Of a stretch of 12,931 nucleotides of DNA, positions 1 through 5,992 are shown in pieces (the stretch's first letter is position 1; the number at the start of each line of letters is the position of its first letter). The stretch lies in the NCBI GenBank assembly GCA_014376345.1, contig JACMRS010000058.1:1-12931 (forward strand), written 5' to 3'. Below the pieces are notes generated by a model. It was not told the DNA's origin. It worked only from the letters and a program-made list of their open reading frames with translations, and made no database searches. A program made the translations under genes and the position numbers. Source of the stretch: Bacteroidia bacterium (lineage in GTDB: Bacteria > Bacteroidota > Bacteroidia > NS11-12g > UBA955).

Positions 1-68
1 AAGAATATGAAGAATGTTTATTGAAAGCAAAAGGTATTTTATCTGTTTTTCAAAATGACGGTAAATAG
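1..68 (+). CDS. C-terminal end of a chorismate-binding enzyme (PabB/TrpE-like), partial
   Basis: An open frame enters from the left edge, starting with the codon at position 3, and closes with TAG at 66-68. It gives about 21 residues that begin EYEECLLKAKGIL. Chorismate-using enzymes such as aminodeoxychorismate synthase component I and anthranilate synthase component I usually end with an 'EYEE(T/C)..KAKA(I/L)L' helix, and this tail matches that pattern. The assignment rests on one short motif, so the product is an inference. It is convergent with dnaK, and the shared hairpin at 72-92 begins four bases after its stop. Confidence 0.5.
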   Translation, partial: EYEECLLKAKGILSVFQNDGK

Positions 69-71
69 AAA

Positions 72-92
72 CGGCGTCCAATTTGAACGCCG
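72..92. terminator. Bidirectional hairpin terminator between the partial gene and dnaK
   Basis: CGGCGT at 72-77 is the exact complement of ACGCCG at 87-92, with a 9-base loop that can add two inner pairs. It is a GC-rich stem in an AT-rich gap between two convergent stop codons (68 and 119). Read on the minus strand it is followed by the T-rich run GTTTCTATTT, which suits ending of the dnaK transcript. On the plus strand the following bases are only moderately T-rich. Position and stem are seen directly; the terminator role is inferred. Confidence 0.6.
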
Positions 93-118
93 CTCCTTAA
101 CCATTATTATGAAAAATA

Positions 119-2026
119 TTATTTAACCTCTTCGAATTCTACATCCTGAACATTGTCTTCAGGTTTGCTTTCTGCATTGCCTGTATTTTCCTGTCCGGCA
201 TTTTCTCCACCCTGAGTTTGTTGTTGAGCCTGGTAAATATCCTGAGACGCTGCATTCCAAGCTGTATTCAGTTTTTCGGTTTCAGAATCAATAGCTGCAA
301 AGTCTTTATTCTGATGAGCAGTTTTAAGAGAAGCTAATGCTTCATCAATAACCTGTTTTTTATCAGCCGGAATTTTATCGCCGTATTCTTTGATATTTTT
401 CTCAGTTGTGAAAATCAAAGCATCAGCAGCATTAAATTTATCTGCTTCTTCTCTTGCTTTTTTATCAGTTTCAGCATTTGCTTCCGCTTCTTGCTTCATT
501 TTCTCGATTTCTTCTTTGCTCAACCCGCTTGAACTTTCAATTCTGATTTTTTGCTCTTTGCCGGTACCTTTATCTTTAGCAGATACATGTAAAATTCCGT
601 TTGCATCAATATCAAATGTTACTTCAATTTGAGGAACACCTCTTGGTGCCGGTGGAATTCCGTCAAGATTAAACATACCGATTGGTCTGTTGTCCTTAGC
701 CATTGGCCTTTCACCTTGTAAAACGTGAATCTGAACAGATGGTTGCTGATCGCTTGCGGTTGAAAATGTTTCGCTCTTTTTAGAAGGAATTGTAGTGTTA
801 CTTTCAATAAGTTTAGTGAATACGCCACCGTATGTTTCGATACCTAAAGAAAGTGGTGTAACATCTAAAAGAAGTACATCTTTAACTTCACCTGTTAGTA
901 CACCACCCTGAATAGCTGCGCCTACTGCAACAACTTCATCAGGATTTACACCTTTACTTGGAGCTTTTCCGAAAAACTTTTCTACTGCAGCTTGTACAGC
1001 TGGTATTCTGGTACTTCCACCAACTAAAATTACTTCATTGATATCTGCAGTTGTAAGTCCTGCATTTTTAAGTGCTGAACGGCAAGGCTCGATAGTACGT
1101 TTTACTAAATCGTCAACCAATTGTTCAAATTTGGCGCGGCTTAAGCTGCGAACCAAGTGTTTTGGAATGCCATCAACCGGCATAATATATGGAAGGTTGA
1201 TTTCAGTATTAGCTGTACTGGACAATTCGATTTTAGCTTTTTCAGCAGCTTCTTTCAAACGCTGAAGTGCCATTGGATCTTTAGTAAGGTCTAATCCACC
1301 ATTTTCATCCTTAAACTCTTTTACTAACCAGTCTATAATTTTCTGGTCGAAATCATCACCACCCAGGTGAGTGTCACCATCTGTGCTTTTAACTTCAAAT
1401 ACACCTTCACCAAGTTCAAGTACTGAAACGTCATGAGTTCCTCCACCGCAGTCAAAAACTACAATTTTCATGTCGATGTGTTTTTTATCCAGTCCGTAAG
1501 CTAATGCTGCTGCAGTTGGCTCGTTTATAATACGTTTAACTGTTAATCCTGCTATTTCACCAGCTTCTTTAGTTGCTTGACGCTGAGCGTCATTGAAATA
1601 TGCAGGAACAGTAATAACTGCTTCTTTCACTTCCATACCAAGATAATCTTCAGCAGTTTTCTTCATTTTCTGAAGAATCATTGCACTGATTTCTTGTGGT
1701 GTGTAAAGTCTTTCGTCAATTTTTATTCTTGGAGTGTTATTATCTCCTTTAACAACTTCGTAAGGAACACGTCCTGCCTCAGCTGTTACCTGATCGAAAG
1801 TGTTTCCCATAAAACGTTTAATGGAATAAATTGTATTCCTTGGGTTAGTAATGGCCTGTCTTTTAGCAGGATCTCCTATTTTACGCTCGCCGTCTTTCAT
1901 AAAACCAACTACAGAAGGTGTTGTTCTTTTTCCTTCACTGTTAGGAATTACAACCGGCTCGTTTCCTTCCATTACTGAAACACAAGAGTTTGTAGTACCT
2001 AAATCTATTCCTATAATTTTGCTCAT
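119..2026 (-). CDS. dnaK: Molecular chaperone DnaK (Hsp70)
   Basis: This is a cytosolic ATP-driven chaperone that binds exposed hydrophobic peptides and works with DnaJ and GrpE. The 635-residue length is normal. The N-terminal ATPase domain shows IGIDLGTTNS (residues 5-14), NEPTAAALAYG (168-178) and ILVGGSTRIP. The interdomain linker reads DVLLLDVTPLSLGIET, followed by the substrate-binding domain (GMFNLDGIPPAPRG, then FDIDANGILHVSAKDKGTGKEQKI). The C-terminus is a Gln/Asn-rich tail ending in EFEEVK. The second phosphate loop reads DCGGGTHD (192-199) where many bacteria have DLGGGTFD. The threonine equivalent to the E. coli autophosphorylation site is kept as T197. The gene stands alone, with no dnaJ or grpE in the window. 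The ATG at 2026 has an A-rich leader without a well-placed Shine-Dalgarno; the nearest AGGAG lies 28 bases upstream. Two inverted repeats precede it (see 2093-2119 and 2131-2145). Confidence 0.98.
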   Translation of the reverse strand: MSKIIGIDLGTTNSCVSVMEGNEPVVIPNSEGKRTTPSVVGFMKDGERKIGDPAKRQAITNPRNTIYSIKRFMGNTFDQVTAEAGRVPYEVVKGDNNTPRIKIDERLYTPQEISAMILQKMKKTAEDYLGMEVKEAVITVPAYFNDAQRQATKEAGEIAGLTVKRIINEPTAAALAYGLDKKHIDMKIVVFDCGGGTHDVSVLELGEGVFEVKSTDGDTHLGGDDFDQKIIDWLVKEFKDENGGLDLTKDPMALQRLKEAAEKAKIELSSTANTEINLPYIMPVDGIPKHLVRSLSRAKFEQLVDDLVKRTIEPCRSALKNAGLTTADINEVILVGGSTRIPAVQAAVEKFFGKAPSKGVNPDEVVAVGAAIQGGVLTGEVKDVLLLDVTPLSLGIETYGGVFTKLIESNTTIPSKKSETFSTASDQQPSVQIHVLQGERPMAKDNRPIGMFNLDGIPPAPRGVPQIEVTFDIDANGILHVSAKDKGTGKEQKIRIESSSGLSKEEIEKMKQEAEANAETDKKAREEADKFNAADALIFTTEKNIKEYGDKIPADKKQVIDEALASLKTAHQNKDFAAIDSETEKLNTAWNAASQDIYQAQQQTQGGENAGQENTGNAESKPEDNVQDVEFEEVK

Positions 2027-2075
2027 AATTTAATTTTTTCTGTTTTCGTTTTTTCTCCTTCTGCAATAGAAGTGC

Positions 2076-2092
2076 CAATAGTAAAACAAGTA
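2076..2092 (-). promoter_or_regulatory. Candidate dnaK promoter -7 region (weak)
   Basis: Two partial matches to the Bacteroidota -7 box TAnnTTTG lie on the minus strand. TACTATTG at 2083-2076 has one mismatch, and its start would lie about 44 bases before the ATG. TACTTGTT at 2092-2085 has two mismatches but has a TTG (2115-2113) exactly 20 bases upstream, which is the usual -33 spacing. I cannot choose between them from sequence alone. Either way, the palindrome at 2093-2119 overlaps the region where sigma factor would bind. Confidence 0.4.
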
Positions 2093-2119
2093 GATATTGT
2101 CTTGATTATTGACAATATC
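2093..2119. promoter_or_regulatory. 9-9-9 inverted repeat upstream of dnaK, candidate operator
   Basis: GATATTGTC (2093-2101), a 9-base spacer, then GACAATATC (2111-2119). The arms are perfect complements. The 9-N9-9 geometry is that of CIRCE, the HrcA heat-shock operator TTAGCACTC-N9-GAGTGCTAA, but only two of nine arm positions agree, so this is not a CIRCE copy. It overlaps the candidate -33 region of the dnaK promoter, where a repressor would be expected to act. The repeat is seen directly; its role as an operator is inferred. Confidence 0.5.
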
Positions 2120-2130
2120 AATGTCTTTTT

Positions 2131-2145
2131 GTCAGATAATCTGAC
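2131..2145. promoter_or_regulatory. 15-bp palindrome GTCAGATAATCTGAC between the lipoprotein gene and dnaK
   Basis: A perfect 7-bp inverted repeat around one central base, three bases past the stop of the minus-strand lipoprotein gene. As RNA it would be a short stem ending the lipoprotein transcript, but in that direction it is followed by AAAAA rather than a T run, which argues against an intrinsic terminator. It could instead be a protein-binding site in the dnaK upstream region. The function is unresolved. Confidence 0.35.
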
Positions 2146-2148
2146 GGA

Positions 2149-3174
2149 TTAGAAAAAATTAAGCTTATTTGTTGAGGGATCTGTGGTAAGATAATTCATC
2201 CCCTGTTGGGTCAGTTCAATGTTTTTAATTGTATAAGAGGCTCTCGAAGAAATAATGCCCACTCCATTTTCAATATTGGTATAATCTGTTTGCTTTTGAA
2301 CGATGCCAATTGAAGGCTCAGAAGCCGCAATATAATCATCCAACGCCTGACCTGCTCCAAGATAGGTAATGTCAATTCCTTCTAGTCGCCTTTTTATAGT
2401 GGCGTCAATTTTTAATCTGTCTTCCAGAAAAAGAAAGAAATTTTTACCGGGAGTTGTATATCTGATGCTTTCTCCACCATTAGTAGTGGTAGTTCTAACA
2501 CCATTTAATATTTTCCAGGTTACAATTTTAAAAGTTTTAATGCTGGTGTCTGCTTTATTAATTTCAGTTATTCTAAAATTAACATGAACATCATAAGCGC
2601 TGGTAAAAATTCCTGAAGTAAAATTGACAATGATGTTTTTTGTTGGGTTTACATCCCAGGTTGGATTAGGAATTAAAGGACTTACAGGCTGACTGATAGA
2701 CTGTGGAGGCCCGGAAACCAGGGTTAAACCACTTGCTAATTTACCTGATTTAGGCATCGTAAAACTGATCTTACAAAAATAGTGGGGTTTTATTGCCGGA
2801 GCTCCCATGGGGGTTGCATATAGATAATTGGGACTGTTTGCAAAGTAACCAGAATCTTTAGGAAGTTGATTGATACGGTATAACTTTATAGGTGTTTTTT
2901 GAACGCCATTTTCATCAAAAACCTGAAGTTGAAGATTGTATAAAGTATCGAAATAAAGTGAATCGTTAATCTTTGCTATTTCAGAAGCTGAAGCATTAGG
3001 GTTGACAAAAGCCTTATTTATTCTGAAAATCTGTTGTGGTAATGCAGGATCTATTAAACCGTAAACAACAGGTACTTCCTGCCAGTCGCCAAATACATCA
3101 ATTTCATTTTTACAACTTCCTGAAAGTATTATAAATGCTATGCAAAAAAGGGTTCTGATTCTTGAAGAGTTCAA
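2149..3174 (-). CDS. Secreted lipoprotein, DUF4249-like, function unknown
   Basis: From the TTG at 3174-3172 the product is about 341 residues and starts with a short basic segment (NSSRIR), a hydrophobic core (TLFCIAFIIL) and a lipobox SGSC followed by KNEID. It should therefore be a lipid-anchored envelope protein. The early segment EVPVVYGLIDP followed by INKAF resembles the start of DUF4249 proteins, which are beta-rich Bacteroidota lipoproteins of unknown function. That assignment is by eye. The frame stays open to a GTG at 3222 (357 residues), but this longer start adds a polar stretch ahead of the signal peptide and overlaps the -7 box of the divergent gene at 3201-3208. There is no ATG in frame near the signal peptide, so the start is uncertain. 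DUF4249 genes often sit beside TonB-dependent receptors; none is seen here. Confidence 0.75.
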   Translation of the reverse strand: MNSSRIRTLFCIAFIILSGSCKNEIDVFGDWQEVPVVYGLIDPALPQQIFRINKAFVNPNASASEIAKINDSLYFDTLYNLQLQVFDENGVQKTPIKLYRINQLPKDSGYFANSPNYLYATPMGAPAIKPHYFCKISFTMPKSGKLASGLTLVSGPPQSISQPVSPLIPNPTWDVNPTKNIIVNFTSGIFTSAYDVHVNFRITEINKADTSIKTFKIVTWKILNGVRTTTTNGGESIRYTTPGKNFFLFLEDRLKIDATIKRRLEGIDITYLGAGQALDDYIAASEPSIGIVQKQTDYTNIENGVGIISSRASYTIKNIELTQQGMNYLTTDPSTNKLNFF

Positions 3175-3200
3175 ATTCCAACTGTTAATGCTATTTTGAT

Positions 3201-3208
3201 TACCTTTG
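3201..3208 (+). promoter_or_regulatory. Promoter -7 box TACCTTTG for the coiled-coil protein gene (and panB)
   Basis: An exact match to the Bacteroidota TAnnTTTG consensus, 23 bases before the ATG at 3232. No clear TTG is present at the -33 distance. A start of transcription about 7 bases downstream would leave a leader of roughly 16 bases and would exclude the upstream ATG at 3196 as start codon. It probably also serves panB, which has no such box of its own. Confidence 0.6.
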
Positions 3209-3231
3209 CCTTTCTGCAACACTTTGCAAAT

Positions 3232-4566
3232 ATGAAGATTTTTTTTGTTGTTTTTAGTTTTATGTGCGCTTTAACGCTAAATGCGCAGGAAGTTCAAAAA
3301 GATTTTACCAAAACCTTACTTTCAGAAGATTTTGAAAACGTTTCTGAGAAATGGCCGCAGATTTTCAATGCGGACAATGTTTTTTTAACTCAAAACAGCC
3401 ATTACGAACTTTTACGAAATTCAAAAAAAAGCGGTTATTATTTGTTGCCAAAAATTTCTGATGAATTCAGCAATTTTGAAGTTACAACAAGTTTCATTTT
3501 TGAATCAAAAGGTAATGCTAAGCAAAGTGCAGGAATTCTGATTATGGCTCAAAAGTCGGGTAATGGTGCTATATTAGTTGAAATAAACAGGAAAAAGGAA
3601 TTCAGCATAAGGAAAATATATACCGACCGCACCGTTAATATTACTTCGGGTGAAGATGGTTGGGAGAAAAACTCAAATATCAGCAAAGAGAATAATGAGA
3701 TTGTCATTAAAACTTATAAAAAGGTTTATGATGTTTATATAAACGGACAGTTTGTAAAAAGTTTTTCTGAAATTGAATTTGCAAGAGGCTCTATAGGACT
3801 TTATATTGGCCCGGACAGTAAAGCAACTTTTGATTTTCTCAAAATTAAGGGTGAGGAAAAAGCAGATGTTTTACAGACAGAGGTAACTAATGAAAAGAAT
3901 GAAGATGAATCTTTTGCTCAGATAATTATTAAATTAAAAGATCAGCTTAATGCCAAAATAAAAGAATCTGAAGAGCTTCGAGTGAAGTTAAAGAACTGCA
4001 ATATTAGCGAAGGAAGTTCTGCAGGAACGGATACAGCTTCAATGCGTATCAGAAAGAATCTTGAAGCTTCAAACAATAAACTTCAGTTAGAAAAAGATGA
4101 CATTATGCTGCGTCTTGCAAAAGTGATAGCAGAAAAGGAAAAGCTTGAAAAGTTTAAAAATGAAATTCAGGCAAACCAGCAGGATGGTGATATAATTATT
4201 AACCTGACAAATCTGGTTAATTCTCAGAAAATTAAAATTTCTGATCTTGAAACAAAAAATACATCTCTCAATGAAGAAAGTAATTCTCTTTTTCTTGAAA
4301 CTAAAGATTTAAATGAAAAGCTTAAAAAAGCCAGAACTGATCTTGATAGTAAGATTGTCAAAAATCTATTTCTAGAAAGGGATTTAGACAGTTTGAGAAG
4401 ACAGGTTAAAGCATTGAGTGATACATTAAACCGCCTGCAAAAGGGAACAGTTGTTCAGGAAACACTTACTGAAGAAGAAAAGCTAAATCAGCTAATTGAA
4501 AAAGAAAGACTTGAACGTGTGAAGAGGAAAGAAGATGAGGAAAAAAAGAAAAAAGAAGGTGAATAA
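3232..4566 (+). CDS. Secreted protein with jelly-roll-like domain and long coiled coil
   Basis: The product is 444 residues and I do not recognise a named family for the whole protein. Residues 1-18 form a signal peptide (MKIFFVVFSF, cleavage likely after LNA), so it is exported. Residues about 25-207 are beta-rich with alternating strands, including GILIMAQ, YDVYINGQFV and GSIGLYIG. They resemble concanavalin A/LamG-like domains of the DUF1080 type, which often bind sugars; I see no catalytic motif. From about 225 to 405 there is a long, charged coiled coil with leucine heptads, and the last 33 residues are almost all Glu, Lys and Arg. The start at 3232 is preferred over the in-frame ATG at 3196 because it opens directly on the signal peptide and follows the -7 box. 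It lies 30 bp before panB and is probably cotranscribed. The role is unknown; a structural or glycan-contacting envelope role is only a guess. Confidence 0.85.
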   Translation: MKIFFVVFSFMCALTLNAQEVQKDFTKTLLSEDFENVSEKWPQIFNADNVFLTQNSHYELLRNSKKSGYYLLPKISDEFSNFEVTTSFIFESKGNAKQSAGILIMAQKSGNGAILVEINRKKEFSIRKIYTDRTVNITSGEDGWEKNSNISKENNEIVIKTYKKVYDVYINGQFVKSFSEIEFARGSIGLYIGPDSKATFDFLKIKGEEKADVLQTEVTNEKNEDESFAQIIIKLKDQLNAKIKESEELRVKLKNCNISEGSSAGTDTASMRIRKNLEASNNKLQLEKDDIMLRLAKVIAEKEKLEKFKNEIQANQQDGDIIINLTNLVNSQKIKISDLETKNTSLNEESNSLFLETKDLNEKLKKARTDLDSKIVKNLFLERDLDSLRRQVKALSDTLNRLQKGTVVQETLTEEEKLNQLIEKERLERVKRKEDEEKKKKEGE

Positions 4567-4596
4567 TAAGTTTTATAAAGAACTTTCAGCAAAAAT

Positions 4597-5415
4597 ATGA
4601 GTACTCCGGGAAAACCAATTAAAAGAGTGACCACCCACACACTTCAGGAAATGAAGGAGCGAGGTGAGAAAATTGCAATGCTAACTGCGTATGATTTTTC
4701 TCTGGCAAGAATTGTAGATGATGCCGAAATGGATATTATTCTGGTTGGAGACAGCGCGAGTAATGTAATGGCTGGTCATGAAACAACTTTGCCCATCACA
4801 CTTGATCAGATGATATACCATGCAGGTTCAGTAGTAAGGGCAATCAAAAGGTCTTTAGTGGTGGTAGATTTGCCATTTGGATCTTATCAGGGTAACAGTA
4901 AGGAGGCCCTTAATTCTTCTATCAGAATAATGAAAGAAAGCGGCGCCCATGCAATTAAACTTGAAGGCGGTGAAGAGGTTGTAGATTCTGTTAAAAGGAT
5001 AATCAGTGCCGGTGTACCTGTAATGGGACATCTGGGTTTAACACCGCAGTCTATTTATAAGTTTGGAACTTACGCTGTGCGTGCTACTGAAAAAAAGGAG
5101 GCTGAAATTCTACTTAAAGATGCTAAAATATTAGAGGAAGCAGGTTGTTTTGCTTTGATACTCGAAAAAATTCCGGCAAGTCTTGCAAAGCAGGTAGCTG
5201 AAAGTCTGACTATACCGGTAATCGGTATTGGAGCAGGCAGCGATTTAGACGGACAGGTTTTGGTGCTTCATGACATGCTTGGAATTAACAAAGATTTCAG
5301 TCCCAGGTTTATCAGGCGCTACCTTAATCTTTATGAAAGCATTAAAGGAGCGGTAGAGCATTATATTTCGGATGTGAAAGCCGGGAGTTTTCCTGATGAG
5401 AATGAGCAATACTAA
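4597..5415 (+). CDS. panB: 3-methyl-2-oxobutanoate hydroxymethyltransferase
   Basis: PanB transfers a hydroxymethyl group from 5,10-methylenetetrahydrofolate to 3-methyl-2-oxobutanoate, giving ketopantoate. This is the first committed step of pantothenate and coenzyme A synthesis in the cytosol. The 272-residue length is usual for this TIM-barrel enzyme. Visible family motifs are LTAYDF (29-34), VGDS with metal ligand D52, DLPFGSY with metal ligand D91, KLEGG with E123, GHLGLTPQS (144-152), the likely catalytic E190 in LILEKIP, and IGIGAG (209-214). All expected active-site acids are present. It follows the coiled-coil protein gene by 30 bp with no promoter box between. No panC, panD or panE is seen in the window. 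Confidence 0.97.
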   Translation: MSTPGKPIKRVTTHTLQEMKERGEKIAMLTAYDFSLARIVDDAEMDIILVGDSASNVMAGHETTLPITLDQMIYHAGSVVRAIKRSLVVVDLPFGSYQGNSKEALNSSIRIMKESGAHAIKLEGGEEVVDSVKRIISAGVPVMGHLGLTPQSIYKFGTYAVRATEKKEAEILLKDAKILEEAGCFALILEKIPASLAKQVAESLTIPVIGIGAGSDLDGQVLVLHDMLGINKDFSPRFIRRYLNLYESIKGAVEHYISDVKAGSFPDENEQY

Positions 5416-5666
5416 TTAATTACGAAGTATTAATTACGAATGTGGAAACTTAACAGCAAGCTGTTTAGTGATAATTCTTTTTTAGTAAAAATCAAGGAAT
5501 GATTTTTTGGAGAACTGCCTTGTCACTCAAATTTTGAGTCACAATTTGATAATTATGCGTTGAATAATTAGGTTAAATTATCATTTATTGTATATAGGAT
5601 TTTGCTGTGATAAATTTCCTTTTAAATCAGAAATCAAAAAATCAGAAATCAGAAATTCTCAGGTAG

Positions 5667-5749
5667 GAGATTCTTCAGTCCTCTCGGCTCAGCCAATACT
5701 TCATTCTGTAGTAACGGAATACCGTTAACAGAATTTTGTTCAAAATGAC
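5667..5749 (+). repeat. Hairpin repeat copy 1 (83 bp, with 21-bp extra segment)
   Basis: It begins GAGATTCTTCA and ends TTTTGTTCAAAATGAC, as in the other two copies. Between these lies a hairpin: ATTCTGT (5703-5709) pairs with ACAGAAT (5728-5734), a 2-base bulge AG follows, TAACGG (5712-5717) pairs with CCGTTA (5722-5727), and the loop is AATA. Compared with copy 3 it has 21 more bases after GAGATTCTTCA, including the small palindrome GGCTCAGCC. It lacks the AAATATTTGCGT lead-in of copies 2 and 3. Confidence 0.8.
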
Positions 5750-5778
5750 AAAATTTTAAATCACAAATTTTAAATCAC

Positions 5779-5860
5779 AAATATTTGCGTAAGAGATTCT
5801 TCACTTCATTTAGTAATGAAGGAATACCTTCAACTAAATTTTGTTCAAAATGACTGAATC
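5779..5860 (+). repeat. Hairpin repeat copy 2 (82 bp including lead-in)
   Basis: It runs from AAATATTTGCGT through GAGATTCTTCACT to TTTTGTTCAAAATGACTGAATC, the same 82-bp span as copy 3. The hairpin keeps the exact architecture with different bases: ATTTAGT (5808-5814) with ACTAAAT (5833-5839), bulge AA, TGAAGG (5817-5822) with CCTTCA (5827-5832), loop AATA. Relative to copies 1 and 3, four base pairs are replaced on both strands of the stem, with no pair broken. Confidence 0.8.
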
Positions 5861-5870
5861 TTCAATCTTT

Positions 5871-5952
5871 AAATATTTGCGTGGGAGATTCTTCACTGCA
5901 TTCTGTAGTAACGGTATACCGTTAACAGAATTTTGTTCAAAATGACTGAATC
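5871..5952 (+). repeat. Hairpin repeat copy 3 (82 bp including lead-in)
   Basis: The same 82-bp span as copy 2, 92 bp further on. ATTCTGT (5900-5906) pairs with ACAGAAT (5925-5931), bulge AG, TAACGG (5909-5914) pairs with CCGTTA (5919-5924), loop TATA. In this copy the inner stem and loop together form a perfect 16-bp palindrome (5909-5924). A second small stem, ATTTTG-TT-CAAAAT, follows in all three copies. It lies about 40 bp past the sdhB stop, so the sdh transcript may read into it. Confidence 0.8.
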
Positions 5953-5976
5953 CAAAATCTCAAATCACAAATCTCA

Positions 5977-5992
5977 AATCCAAAATTGGATT
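5977..5992 (-). terminator. Weak AT-rich stem overlapping the sdhB stop codon
   Basis: AATCCAA-AA-TTGGATT is a perfect 7-bp inverted repeat that includes the first bases of the sdhB stop. On the minus strand the following sequence is T-rich but not a clean T run. The stem is short and AT-rich, so a terminator role is doubtful. Confidence 0.25.

Larger units (their letters stand above)
5416..5990. other. 575-bp non-coding region between convergent panB and sdhB, filled with repeats
   Basis: I see no credible gene here. The left part has a direct repeat TTAATTACGAA (5416-5426 and 5430-5440) and a small palindrome ACTCAAATTTTGAGT (5525-5539). The middle and right parts contain three copies of a hairpin repeat (separate entries), joined by AAATC-rich short repeats at about 5624-5656, 5751-5782 and 5953-5985. 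Bacteroidota genomes often carry such intergenic repeats between convergent genes. The region must hold the 3' ends of both flanking transcripts, yet no classical stem plus T-run terminator stands out. Confidence 0.7.

Noticed and set aside
1577..1978. 133-codon open frame on the plus strand opposite dnaK
   Set aside because: It is the complement of conserved dnaK coding sequence and shows no family motif; dnaK itself is certain.
2043..2062. AGGAG on the minus strand as Shine-Dalgarno of dnaK
   Set aside because: It ends 28 bases before the ATG, too far for ribosome binding; A-rich leaders without Shine-Dalgarno are normal in Bacteroidota.
3196..3231. ATG at 3196 as start of the coiled-coil protein
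   Set aside because: It would place 12 residues ahead of a normal signal peptide and lies upstream of the -7 box at 3201-3208, so it would not be in the predicted transcript.
5525..5539. Palindrome ACTCAAATTTTGAGT as terminator of panB
   Set aside because: It lies 110 bp past the stop, is AT-rich with almost no loop, and no T run follows on the plus strand.
5667..5952. Possible CRISPR array in the panB-sdhB gap
   Set aside because: The repeats are 62-83 bp, spaced unevenly (126 and 92 bp), diverged in the stems, and there are no cas genes or unique spacers of constant length.
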